Shown: piece after piece, positions 1-8,422 of the stretch | Layout of the letters: the number at the start of each line of letters is the position of its first letter | Position numbering within the stretch: the stretch's first letter is position 1 | From: JANXMY01 sp965246745 | GTDB lineage: Bacteria; Armatimonadota; Armatimonadia; Armatimonadales; Capsulimonadaceae | NCBI GenBank assembly: GCA_965246745.1 | Contig: OZ251980.1 | Coordinates: 124,001-188,000 of the forward strand | Length of the DNA: 64,000 bases | Reading direction: 5' to 3' | Notes under the pieces: generated by a model | Seen by the model: only the letters and a program-made list of their open reading frames with translations | Database searches by the model: none | Told to the model about the DNA's origin: nothing | Translations under genes and position numbers: made by a program

Positions 1-1157
1 CCGCGCCGCCCGGCTCGGCCAAGCGACCCCCAGCGGACGAAGTTTGCATCGTCGCCGCCGAACGCCAGAGTCAATTCTTCTTTGGCGCGGACGCACTGCC
101 GCCGCAGGCCGTCCACCCGGTCTTTGAGTGCGGCCTGCCCGCCGGTGTCCTGCTTCAGCAGCTCGGTCGCGACCGAATCCAAAAGAGCGCCGAGGGCGGC
201 GGCCTGAGCGCGGGCGGACTCCAGCGCCGTCTCGCCGCGCAGAACTTCGGACACGACAAACTCGGGCCGTCCGCCGCGCAGAAACGGCTCAAATAGGGCG
301 TGCGAGCTGTTTTCAATCGCTTTCAATCGGTCCGTGTTCATGTCCAAAACGCGGGCGGTGCGGCGCAGCTTGTCGGTCAGCGCAGGCAGACGGGCCGACG
401 AGAACGCCACGCCGAACGCCCCGGCAGCGGCGGTTTCGAGGTGATGGGCTTCGTCAAAAACCACAAAATCGTAGTCCGGCAGCAGCTTGGCGTCGGGTTC
501 GCCGGAGCGGCGCACGGCCAGGTCGCTGAGAAACAGCGCGTGGTTGACAAGCAGTATTTCGGCTTCGGCGGCTTCGCGGCGCATGCGGTAATAAAAGCAG
601 CGGTCGAAAAAGCGGCATTCCTGCCCCTTGCAGGTGTCGGTGTTGGCCCGAATCTCGGTCCATCCGGGAAACGTAAAATCCAGCTCGGCGCTGTCGCCCG
701 TACCCGTGGTTTTGCTCCACGCGGCCACGCGCAGAAAAAGCGGGTCGCCGACAGTCCAAAGATCGCCCCGTGCGGCATCCAAATCCTGGAGGCATAAATA
801 GTTGCCTCGGCCTTTGACCACGGCGGCTTCGGCGGGTTTGGGCCACACGGACTGCGCCAGCGGGACATCTTTGCCGGCAAGCTGCGCTTGCAGGGCCAGG
901 GTGTGGGTCGAGACAACAATGCGCCGGTTCGGCCCGGCATGCTTCAGCGCCGGCAGCAGGTACGCCAGGGTTTTGCCGACCCCCGTGCCCGCTTCAATCA
1001 GGGCAATGCCGCCGGGGGTCGCCATTGCGCCGTCAATCGCCGCCGCGACGGTTTGCTGCTGCGGGCGGGGCGTGAAGCCGGGCAGGGCGCGTTTGAGCGC
1101 TCCGTTTTCGCCGAGATATTTTGCGAGATATTTATTTACGTAAGCGCGTCCGGGCAT
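1..1157 (-). CDS. DinG/XPD-family ATP-dependent DNA helicase, 3' end beyond window
   Basis: Superfamily 2 DNA helicase of the DinG/YoaA type, which unwinds damaged or forked DNA using ATP. Reading the reverse strand from an ATG at 1157 gives a frame open to the window edge (about 385 residues visible, so the C-terminal half is missing). It shows an RPQQ Q-motif-like segment, Walker A GTGVGKT, a DEAH box within FDEAHHLE, and between them Cys residues in NYLC and TCKGQECRFFDRCFYY spaced like the iron-sulfur cluster ligands of this family. It is divergent from the fasciclin gene. Family assignment is solid; DinG versus a paralogue cannot be settled from half a protein. Confidence 0.88.
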   Translation of the reverse strand, partial: MPGRAYVNKYLAKYLGENGALKRALPGFTPRPQQQTVAAAIDGAMATPGGIALIEAGTGVGKTLAYLLPALKHAGPNRRIVVSTHTLALQAQLAGKDVPLAQSVWPKPAEAAVVKGRGNYLCLQDLDAARGDLWTVGDPLFLRVAAWSKTTGTGDSAELDFTFPGWTEIRANTDTCKGQECRFFDRCFYYRMRREAAEAEILLVNHALFLSDLAVRRSGEPDAKLLPDYDFVVFDEAHHLETAAAGAFGVAFSSARLPALTDKLRRTARVLDMNTDRLKAIENSSHALFEPFLRGGRPEFVVSEVLRGETALESARAQAAALGALLDSVATELLKQDTGGQAALKDRVDGLRRQCVRAKEELTLAFGGDDANFVRWGSLGRAGRR

Positions 1158-1330
1158 AATAGGTTGAAGTTTCTTTGCGAAAATCTTTCGGTTTGTTTGC
1201 GTATTGGGGTTTGTTTTCGGCGGCAGGCAGGTATAACAAGGCAGAACTTGACCGAAACCCGCTTCGGCGCTTCGCCCTGCACGACGGCGGACCCGGAGAC
1301 GGTCCTAGTAAAAAGGAGCTTTTTCCACCC

Positions 1331-2755
1331 ATGTCCACACGAACCACTTTGAACCGCCTGGCCCTCGCCGGCGCCGTCGCCGCCATGCTGGCTTCGGCCT
1401 CGCACGGCGCTTTCGCCCAGGTCGCCGACACGCCGGCGGCGCCGCCGACCGCTCCGACTTCGACACCGCCCGGCCCGACAAGCACGACGCCCGACAATGC
1501 AAACACCACAACGCCTTCGGCCACTCCCGGACCGGCCACCAGCACCGATACCACGGCTCCGGGGTCCGGCAGCATGAGTTCGGGCAGCATGAGTTCGGGC
1601 AGCATGGATTCGGGCAGCACGGCGTCTATGCCGATGTCCGGCATGTCCAAGCCAAGTGTCCCGACCCCGCCGACGAATCTGCCGACCGACTACAGCATTC
1701 TCAACAACCGCGTCTTCGACAACACGGATTTGAGCCAGGCGCGGGCACGCGGCTTGACGGACTCTCAGATTGCCACCATTGTCAAGATCAGCAAAGAAAC
1801 CGGGTTTTCGTTCCAGTACGTTTCCGCTCAGGTGGAGCGCGGCGTGACATTTCCGGCGCTTGCGACGATGTACGGCCTGAAGCTTGCCGATGTTTATTCC
1901 AACGACAAAGAAAAGCAGGAAGTTTCCGACTACGATGCCCTGAGCAGCTACGCAAAGTCGCTCGGCAAAAGCGACAGCGGCGCGATGAGCATGCCGATGA
2001 GCGGCGGCTCGATGACCCCGCCGATGACTTCCCCGTCCGCGCCGTCCACCACAATGCCGATGACGCCCACCGAGTCTACCACGCCGAGCAGCGAGCCGGA
2101 CATCGTTCAGACCGCCATGGCGGCGAAGAACCTGACCACGCTGGTCAAAGCCCTGCAAGTCGCGGGCCTGGTGGAAACGCTGAAAGGCGCGGGGCCGTTC
2201 ACCGTGTTTGCGCCGGATGACAAAGCGTTCGCCAAGCTGCCTGCCGGAGCGCTGGATGCCCTGCTGGCTGATCCCGCCAAGCTCAAGCAGGTGCTGACCT
2301 ATCATGTCATTCCCGGCAACATCACGGCGGCTGACGCTTCGAGCATGTCCTCGCCGACTTCGCCGCCCACCGTGGAAGGCGCGACTCTGCAAGTGACCAA
2401 AGGCAAAAAAGGCAAGCTGAAGATCAACGACGCCACCGTGACCAAAGCGGACATCAAGGCCAGCAACGGCACGATCCACATCATTAATGAGGTTTTGATG
2501 CCGCCGGCGACCGACTCGGCGACGCCGCCCGCGACTACCGACACGACAACCCCGCCGCCGGCTCCCGCCGCGCCCGGTACGACGGACACAACACCGCCCG
2601 CTGCGCCGGCCCCGATGGACCAGCCGCAGCCTGCCGCTCCGGGAACGCCCGGCACGACGGATGTGACTCCCCCGACGGCCCCGGCCACGCCCGGCACGAC
2701 GGATACCACGCCGCCCACGGCGACTCCGACTACGCCGGCCACTCCCGGCCAGTAA
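1331..2755 (+). CDS. Secreted fasciclin (FAS1) domain protein with low-complexity linkers
   Basis: Start chosen at the ATG at 1331, preceded by AAGGAG, rather than an upstream in-frame ATG at 1175 that lacks both a ribosome site and a signal peptide. The 474-residue product has an N-terminal signal peptide ending near AFAQ, a Ser/Gly/Met repeat region (SGSMSSGSMSSGSM), a middle helical region, and a FAS1 domain at about residues 256-390 (GPFTVFAPDDKAFAKLP and LTYHVIPGNI are the two FAS1 hallmarks). The tail is Pro/Thr-rich (TTPPP, APGTTDTTPP) and probably spans or sits in the envelope. FAS1 domains mediate adhesion; the ligand is unknown. A strong terminator follows. Confidence 0.87.
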   Translation: MSTRTTLNRLALAGAVAAMLASASHGAFAQVADTPAAPPTAPTSTPPGPTSTTPDNANTTTPSATPGPATSTDTTAPGSGSMSSGSMSSGSMDSGSTASMPMSGMSKPSVPTPPTNLPTDYSILNNRVFDNTDLSQARARGLTDSQIATIVKISKETGFSFQYVSAQVERGVTFPALATMYGLKLADVYSNDKEKQEVSDYDALSSYAKSLGKSDSGAMSMPMSGGSMTPPMTSPSAPSTTMPMTPTESTTPSSEPDIVQTAMAAKNLTTLVKALQVAGLVETLKGAGPFTVFAPDDKAFAKLPAGALDALLADPAKLKQVLTYHVIPGNITAADASSMSSPTSPPTVEGATLQVTKGKKGKLKINDATVTKADIKASNGTIHIINEVLMPPATDSATPPATTDTTTPPPAPAAPGTTDTTPPAAPAPMDQPQPAAPGTPGTTDVTPPTAPATPGTTDTTPPTATPTTPATPGQ

Positions 2756-2770
2756 GCGTTCACTTTGCCC

Positions 2771-2804
2771 GCCCGCCGGTCTCAAAGACCGGCGGGCTTT
2801 TTTT
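2771..2804 (+). terminator. Rho-independent terminator after the fasciclin gene
   Basis: A 12-bp perfect stem (2771-2782 with 2786-2797), a 3-nt loop and seven T residues. It lies between two convergent genes; the stop codon of the minus-strand gene falls in the loop. Confidence 0.9.
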
Positions 2805-4692
2805 GCGTCATCGCCGCGCTCCACACCAGCGCTCCGAAGATGGCGGCGGCGACTACCCCCGCGTCGTTAAGCAGCAGGGTGGCAGCAAAGCCGACCACGC
2901 CGGAAACGCGCAGCGCTTTTTCCTCGCTCGTTTCTGCTTCAGCCTGCCGCCACAGGCTGAGTGTGGAAGCCGCCCCCAGCCAAAGCAGCGCCGCCCACGC
3001 GCTGTGCCAGGCCAGCCGCCCTTCCACCGCCAGCTTCCGCGCGGCAATGTCCCACGCTTCCCCCGCGCCCCCGATCCCGATACGCCGGACCGCCTCGCCG
3101 AGATGCGACCGGCCGCCGCCGAGCAGCGCATCGCCGAGCGCGGCCGCCGCCAGGCCGCCGATCACCGCCGCCAGCAGCAGCCCGGCGGTTTTCGGCGTCC
3201 AGCGCCGCCCGGACGCCGTCACCAGAAACGCGCCGAACACGGCAAGCGAGACCAAAACCCCGCCCGCCTTTGCCCCGGCAGTCCCCAGCAGCAGCGTGAC
3301 TCCGAACATCCCACCGGCCAGCAAAAACCGCTGACGATGCTCCCAAAAACCCTGCGCCGCGACCAAAGCCGCGCCGAGCAGCAGGCCCATCGCTTCGTTG
3401 CCGAGGCCGTAATAGCGAGCGCCTTCCAGCGCGGAGTAGCCGAGCAGCCCCCGGTGCATCAGCGTGCTCCCCGTCAGCATGTCCCCGCAGAGCGTCACCA
3501 CAGTCACCGCCGCCGCGCCGCGCAGCAGCCGAGCGGCGGGAATGCGCCGGAGCGCAAGCAGCGCAGCCAGCAGGCCCACCAGGATGATGGCGAACGACAG
3601 GGCCGAACCCGCGACCAGCGCAGCGATTAATGCGGCGGCGGGAAGCAGCGCCGGCAGGGCCGGCGGCGCGGCGCGGTCGCCGAGCCGGGTCACGGCAGCG
3701 ATCCAAACGCCGAGGGCGACGGCCAGAAACGGCAAAAGCGCCATTCCCGCCGCCTGCCGCTCCGCCTCGGCCGCCAGGGCAGCCGCTCTTGTAGCGCCGC
3801 GCGGCGCGGCCATTGCTGTCCAGGCAAAGCCGAACGGCGGCGTTTGAAACTCCCTGCGCCCGATGCCGCAAAACGCCGCGACTGCCGGCGCAAAGTCCGT
3901 GTTTGTTCCCAGCCCGGCGCGTCGGGTCGAGGGCGAGACAATCAATCCCGGCGGGAGGCCCGGCCCCCACAGCAAAACCGGCGCAAGCGAGCGCCGGCCC
4001 TGAACGCACGGCGAAAGAACAACCAAGCGGCCCTGAAGCGCGGTGATTTGAGATGCGGCCAAAGCAATCTGAGCGTCGGCGGCGCGAAGATCGGGGCCGG
4101 CGTCCCAAAACAAGCAGACACCCGGCTTTGCGTCGAGGCGCAGAACGCGGCGCACCGTGCCGTCGCCCCCGGCCGCCGGCCAGTCGGCCGCCGGGCCGCC
4201 CCCGGCCGCCGCTGCAATGCCGTGCGCGGCCAGCGTATCCGCCAAACTGCCCAGGCGCAGGTCATAGCCGACCGCTTGATTGGCGGCGGCGACGGCCGGC
4301 CAGTCCGGGCAAACGAACACGCCGGGGGGCAGCGCGTGGCCCGTCCGGCGCTGCCACAGCGCCCCGGCAGTAGTGATGCCGAGGCCCGGTACACGCGAGT
4401 CCGCCGGCAGAAACCGAGCGGATGCGGGCGGCGCGGCGGCGCGGGAGCCGGCTCCGAGCGTCAGCAGCGCCGCTTCCGGGGACCCGCGCTCGTCTTGGCC
4501 CGCCCGGTGCGCCGTGCGGGTGCTGAGCACCCCGACCGCCCCGGTGTCCATCAAGCGATGCAGCGTAGGGGCGTCGGCCCGCTGCCAGTCGCGAAGGCTT
4601 GTGCCGGGCAGCAGGACAACCACCACGGCGGGCGGGGCGGCGGGGGCGGGGCAGGCACACAGCAGGCAGAGAACTATCCAAAGCGCCCTCAT
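2782..4692 (-). CDS. Alkaline-phosphatase-superfamily-like multi-pass membrane protein
   Basis: A 636-residue protein with an N-terminal signal-like segment, then about 270 residues resembling the extracytoplasmic fold of alkaline-phosphatase-superfamily enzymes (VVVVLLPGTSLRDW near the N-terminus, an LSPC segment, and the NTDFAPAVAAFCGI segment typical of the end of that fold). From about residue 310 the protein is membrane-spanning, with some nine or ten hydrophobic helices. I do not recognise the full metal-ligand set, so enzymatic activity is unproven. Its ATG overlaps the radA stop (ATGA), so the two are translationally coupled. Role unknown; an envelope polymer or lipid headgroup is a possible substrate. 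Confidence 0.78.
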   Translation of the reverse strand: MRALWIVLCLLCACPAPAAPPAVVVVLLPGTSLRDWQRADAPTLHRLMDTGAVGVLSTRTAHRAGQDERGSPEAALLTLGAGSRAAAPPASARFLPADSRVPGLGITTAGALWQRRTGHALPPGVFVCPDWPAVAAANQAVGYDLRLGSLADTLAAHGIAAAAGGGPAADWPAAGGDGTVRRVLRLDAKPGVCLFWDAGPDLRAADAQIALAASQITALQGRLVVLSPCVQGRRSLAPVLLWGPGLPPGLIVSPSTRRAGLGTNTDFAPAVAAFCGIGRREFQTPPFGFAWTAMAAPRGATRAAALAAEAERQAAGMALLPFLAVALGVWIAAVTRLGDRAAPPALPALLPAAALIAALVAGSALSFAIILVGLLAALLALRRIPAARLLRGAAAVTVVTLCGDMLTGSTLMHRGLLGYSALEGARYYGLGNEAMGLLLGAALVAAQGFWEHRQRFLLAGGMFGVTLLLGTAGAKAGGVLVSLAVFGAFLVTASGRRWTPKTAGLLLAAVIGGLAAAALGDALLGGGRSHLGEAVRRIGIGGAGEAWDIAARKLAVEGRLAWHSAWAALLWLGAASTLSLWRQAEAETSEEKALRVSGVVGFAATLLLNDAGVVAAAIFGALVWSAAMTQKKPAGL

Positions 4693-7550
4693 GGGCGGGA
4701 CAGCGCGGCATCGAGCGCCTGCCGGACGGTATCCACGCCGATTACATTAAGGTCCGGCATCCGGCGCAGGCCCGACTTGTTGCGGGCGCAGACAATCGCC
4801 TGCTTGAAGCCCATCCGGGCCGCTTCGCGCAGGCGCAGCTCGATATGCCCGACCGCGCGGACTTCGCCGCCCAGGCCGACTTCGCCGGCAAAGACGATGC
4901 TCGGGTCAATCGGCCGCTCCTGAAAACTCGACGCGGCAGCGACCGCAACGGCTAGGTCGGCGGCCGGCTCGTCGGCCCGAACGCCGCCGGCCAGGTTGAC
5001 AAATACGTCTTGGGAGGCCATGCCGAGGCCGACTCGCTTTTCCAGCACGGCCAGAATCAAGCTGACCCGATTTTGATCCACGCCGGAGACGGTCCGGCGG
5101 GGGTTTGCCAGAAACGACGGCGCGACCAGCGCCTGCACTTCAATCAGCATCGGGCGCGTGCCTTCCACAGTTGCCAAAATGGCCGAGCCGGCTGTGTTCA
5201 AAGTCCGCTCCGCCAGCAGCATTTCCGACGGGTTCGGCACTTCGACCAAGCCTTCCTCGTGCATCTCAAACAAGCCCAGCTCATCGGTCGAGCCGAACCG
5301 ATTTTTGACGGCCCGCAAAATCCGATAAGTGTAATTCTTGTCGCCCTCAAATGTCAGCACCGTGTCCACCATGTGCTCCAAAACGCGCGGGCCGGCCAGA
5401 GTGCCTTCTTTGGTGACATGCCCGACCAGAAAGATCGGGATGCCCTCGCCTTTGGCGACCTGGGCTAGATGCGCGGTCGCGGCCCGCACCTGCGAGACGC
5501 TGCCCGCCGCCGACTCAATATCGGGGTGCTGCATGGTCTGGATGCTGTCAATAATCGCGAACAAGGGCCGCTCGGACTGGATCGCCGCCGCCACCTGCAT
5601 CACATCGGTTTCATTGTGCAGCAGCAGCTCGCCGCCGGTGATGCCGAGCCGCTCCGCCCGCAGCTTGATCTGCGTCGCCGACTCTTCCCCCGAAACGTAG
5701 ATCGTTTTGCCGCCGTGCATCGCTGCATAGCCGGCCACTTGGGTCAGCATCGTCGAGTTATGGACGATCAGGTCACTCGCCACAAAGTTTGCGCCGTCCG
5801 GTACGGTCAAGTCAAACACCGGCTCTTCGCCGGCGGGAACAACGGAGCGTAGCTCATCCCAATAAATGTCATTATCCACCAGCCCGCGCAGATAGCCGGT
5901 CGGGTAAGTGTCGGCAAGCGCCGCGATTGTTTTGCGGCAGAAGGGCCGGTCGTGGCGGCGGTTCGTTACTTTGACCCCGGCTGTCCGCGAGATGGCTTTG
6001 AATGACGCTCCGTTGGCTGCTTCTTGAAGACGCCGCCAAAAGTCTGGAGCTACGGGAACGGTATCCCAATGCGTCGAAGCGGAAGTCGGCTCGGGCAGCG
6101 CGGCGATTCTAGACTTTGCTTCTGCGCGTCCCCAGATGCCGATTTCGTGAAGAAACCGTTTGACCTCCGGCCCCAGCATTTGAACCTCGTGAGCCGTGTA
6201 CGGAGCGCCGTTGACGCGGCTCGGCTTGACACGGAGCCGCGCCGCGAAGCCGAAACGCAGGAGCAGATGCTGGACATCCTGCGCCAAACGCCGGCTGATG
6301 GTGGAATAGGACAGGGCCGGTGTTTGCTCGCCCGCAAGAAACACCGAGCCGTCGCAGGAGAACAAGACTTTGAGGAACTCGGCAAGCTGCGCCTTCGGCA
6401 GACGGAAAACGGCTTCCGGCACGGCTTTGTTCGCTGCTTTGGAATGGCGCAGACCGTGTTCCTTCAGCAGCCTTGCAATCGGGGTCACAAGCGGGGCCAA
6501 ATGAACCGCGTCCGCAGCGAGTTCAGCTTCACTCACGCCGAGAGATGCGGCCAGCCGGGTCAGCTCAGCAGGGGTGGGAACACAATTCCCCTCGCACCAA
6601 GTCCGCAGGCGAGGGTAGGGAACTGCGACTTGACGCGCCATTTCCATCCATGAAATGCCCGCTCGGCTTCGCTGCTCCCTCAGCACCGCACGAAACTTGG
6701 CGCGTTCCAGTCCCCTTGTTTCATTAGGCATGACCAAGCGAAATTGTTTGGCACGATTGTTTGGCTTACAATAAATACGAAGCGCCATACCGAAGTGTTT
6801 TGCGATATGATGCAGGTCCGCTTCGACTTCCGGCAGCATCGAAGTCACGGAAATTTGAGATTGCGCAGAACCGTCGGAAAGGATGTAAGCAAGAAGCCTG
6901 ACTATTTCGCCCGCCTGCGGTTCAGCGCCGAAATACGGCAGGGAGCGCGGGGCGGCAATTCGTGTGCCGGGGGGCAGAGCGCCGACGGCCTGCCATCCGG
7001 CCGGGGTCAAAACGGGGTGGCTCGGGGTGCAGCGAAGGGTCTTGCCGAGACGGGTGGTAACTTCAACAATCGGCTGAACGCCGTGCGCGTGGAACTCCGC
7101 GACAGCCGCCGGAGCTATTTGGTGCCCGTCTTTGCCCAGTGACAGCACCGGACGCCGCCGCGCCGCCCAGTCGGTGATCGGCAGATAGTCGCCGGAGGAC
7201 GGGTCGAAAACGCGCTCGGAACCGGCCAGGCACTTCCCGATGCCCGGCTCTCCGCCGATCAGCGTGAGTGCGCCGCGCACGATGCCGCCGCCGAGCACGC
7301 GGTCGAACTCGCCGATGCCGCTTTGGATGCGGCCTTCCTGGGCGGGGGAGGGGACATCGCCGAGACGCTGGGGCTTAGAAGCGCCGACAAACGACGGCAG
7401 GGCAGTGCGGGCGCCGGGGGCTTTGGAGGGCACGACGCTCAGCGTTTCTTCCAGGGTGCCCCATTCGTCGCACGACGGGCATTTGCCGAGCCATTTGCCG
7501 CTCTCGAAGCCGCACTGTCGGCAGACGAATTTGGTTTGCGCTTTGGGCAT
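4689..7550 (-). CDS. radA: DNA repair protein RadA interrupted by an intein
   Basis: RadA is a RecA-like ATPase promoting branch migration in recombinational repair. The 953-residue translation contains N-terminal zinc-finger cysteines (CRQCG...CPSC), Walker A GEPGIGK, the RadA motif KNRFG, and a C-terminal Lon-protease-like domain (NLAGGVRADEPAADLAV). Residues 107-598 are an intein inserted between the Lys and Ser of the P-loop; removing it leaves about 461 residues, the normal RadA length. The product can work only after protein splicing. A TACAAT -10 box ends about five bases upstream of the ATG, so the mRNA is probably leaderless. The next gene overlaps by four bases. Confidence 0.96.
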   Translation of the reverse strand: MPKAQTKFVCRQCGFESGKWLGKCPSCDEWGTLEETLSVVPSKAPGARTALPSFVGASKPQRLGDVPSPAQEGRIQSGIGEFDRVLGGGIVRGALTLIGGEPGIGKCLAGSERVFDPSSGDYLPITDWAARRRPVLSLGKDGHQIAPAAVAEFHAHGVQPIVEVTTRLGKTLRCTPSHPVLTPAGWQAVGALPPGTRIAAPRSLPYFGAEPQAGEIVRLLAYILSDGSAQSQISVTSMLPEVEADLHHIAKHFGMALRIYCKPNNRAKQFRLVMPNETRGLERAKFRAVLREQRSRAGISWMEMARQVAVPYPRLRTWCEGNCVPTPAELTRLAASLGVSEAELAADAVHLAPLVTPIARLLKEHGLRHSKAANKAVPEAVFRLPKAQLAEFLKVLFSCDGSVFLAGEQTPALSYSTISRRLAQDVQHLLLRFGFAARLRVKPSRVNGAPYTAHEVQMLGPEVKRFLHEIGIWGRAEAKSRIAALPEPTSASTHWDTVPVAPDFWRRLQEAANGASFKAISRTAGVKVTNRRHDRPFCRKTIAALADTYPTGYLRGLVDNDIYWDELRSVVPAGEEPVFDLTVPDGANFVASDLIVHNSTMLTQVAGYAAMHGGKTIYVSGEESATQIKLRAERLGITGGELLLHNETDVMQVAAAIQSERPLFAIIDSIQTMQHPDIESAAGSVSQVRAATAHLAQVAKGEGIPIFLVGHVTKEGTLAGPRVLEHMVDTVLTFEGDKNYTYRILRAVKNRFGSTDELGLFEMHEEGLVEVPNPSEMLLAERTLNTAGSAILATVEGTRPMLIEVQALVAPSFLANPRRTVSGVDQNRVSLILAVLEKRVGLGMASQDVFVNLAGGVRADEPAADLAVAVAAASSFQERPIDPSIVFAGEVGLGGEVRAVGHIELRLREAARMGFKQAIVCARNKSGLRRMPDLNVIGVDTVRQALDAALSRP
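5757..7232 (-). mobile_element. Intein with LAGLIDADG homing endonuclease, inside radA
   Basis: In-frame protein-splicing element of 492 residues. It starts with Cys1 (CLAGSERVF), has a block B with T-P-S-H (CTPSHPVLTPAGW), and ends with the HN dipeptide followed by extein Ser (VASDLIVHN/S), so all splicing residues are present. Two endonuclease motifs, LLAYILSDG (Asp at intein residue 120) and LAEFLKVLFSCDG (Asp at 294), indicate an intact LAGLIDADG enzyme. Between them, around intein residues 175-240, lies a helix-turn-helix-like segment (ISWMEMARQVAV...TWCEG) that may help DNA recognition. The site is the conserved ATP-binding loop, a typical intein target. Confidence 0.95.
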
Positions 7551-7555
7551 ACGTT

Positions 7556-7561
7556 ATTGTA
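7556..7561 (-). promoter_or_regulatory. -10 box for leaderless radA transcript
   Basis: On the minus strand TACAAT is followed by five bases and the radA ATG, so transcription would start at or beside the start codon. No ribosome-binding site is visible. No clear -35 was found. Confidence 0.5.
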
Positions 7562-7582
7562 CCTGATTTGACCGCCGTGGAT

Positions 7583-7611
7583 TTGACACCGTGCGCCGTT
7601 TCTGCTAAAAT
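7583..7611 (+). promoter_or_regulatory. Sigma70-type promoter of the zinc-ribbon gene
   Basis: TTGACA (7583-7588), a 17-base spacer, and TAAAAT (7606-7611) with an upstream TGC giving an extended -10. It lies in the divergent region shared with radA. Confidence 0.8.
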
Positions 7612-7633
7612 CAACCGACAAGGAGCCAAATTC

Positions 7634-8347
7634 ATGCCGAGCGTCAAAGACACACTTGCAGCGATTTATGCCGTGCAGCAGATTGATACGCAGGTCCAAA
7701 AAGCGAAGCGGGCGCAGGCCGGCTTGGACAACGGCGCGGCGGCGTCGGCGGCGGCGGACGCGGCCCGCGCGGCGGCGGCGGCGCAGAAAACGGCGCTGCA
7801 CACCGTCGCCGGCGACCTCAAAGACAGCGAGCTGAAATTGTCGGGCGTGGAAACCAAGCGCAAATCGTATCAGCAAAAGCTGTATCAGGGCACGGTGACC
7901 AACGCCAAAGAGCTGGCGAACATTGAGCGGGAGATTGAAGCGCTCGGGCGGCAGCAATCGGACCTGGACGGGCGAATTCTCGCGCTGATGGACGACGCCG
8001 AGCAGGCGTCAGCGGCATCCGCCGCCGCCGACGCTCAGGCCCAGGCCGCCGAGGGGCACCGCGCGGAAATTCTGGCGGCGTTTCGGTCGCGCTATGACGC
8101 GCTTTCCCTGGAGCTGGCGTCGCTTGCCGGGCAGCGGGAAGCGGCGGCGGCGGGCGTGGAAGACAAAGCCGCGCTCAGGCGCTACGACGACATCCGGGCC
8201 AAAGCGGCTGGGGTGGGGATCGCCAAAATCGAAGGCGACACCTGCGGCGGCTGCCGGATGAAGCTGTCGTCTACGCTGATCAAAACCGTGAAAGAACTGG
8301 CGCAACTCACCCCCTGCGAGAACTGCGGCCGGCTGCTCACCCTCTGA
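7634..8347 (+). CDS. Coiled-coil protein with C4-type zinc ribbon (CdsZ/DUF164-like)
   Basis: 237 residues: a long Ala/Gln/Glu-rich coiled coil (about residues 5-175), then a C-terminal zinc ribbon with two Cys pairs (CGGC and CENCG). This layout matches the widespread bacterial C4-type zinc-ribbon family, thought to bind nucleic acid or ribosome-associated partners. The start is the ATG at 7634 with AGGAG upstream; the longer frame from 7568 would begin inside the promoter. Transcribed alone, divergent from radA. Confidence 0.85.
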   Translation: MPSVKDTLAAIYAVQQIDTQVQKAKRAQAGLDNGAAASAAADAARAAAAAQKTALHTVAGDLKDSELKLSGVETKRKSYQQKLYQGTVTNAKELANIEREIEALGRQQSDLDGRILALMDDAEQASAASAAADAQAQAAEGHRAEILAAFRSRYDALSLELASLAGQREAAAAGVEDKAALRRYDDIRAKAAGVGIAKIEGDTCGGCRMKLSSTLIKTVKELAQLTPCENCGRLLTL

Positions 8348-8370
8348 CGCGCCCCGGCTTGGGCAGCGCA

Positions 8371-8400
8371 TTGACGCGCCGCCAAGCCCCGTGCTATAAT
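8371..8400 (+). promoter_or_regulatory. Sigma70-type promoter of the histidine kinase operon
   Basis: TTGACG (8371-8376), an 18-base spacer, then extended -10 TGC-TATAAT ending at 8400. The kinase ATG follows 23 bases later. Confidence 0.82.
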
Positions 8401-8422
8401 CAGGTGAGGTCCGCTGCCTGCC

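Noticed and set aside
1136..2824. 562-residue minus-strand open frame opposite the fasciclin gene
   Set aside because: Arg/Gly-rich composition mirrors the GC-rich coding strand; no ribosome site or domain, and the plus strand has a signal peptide and FAS1 domain.
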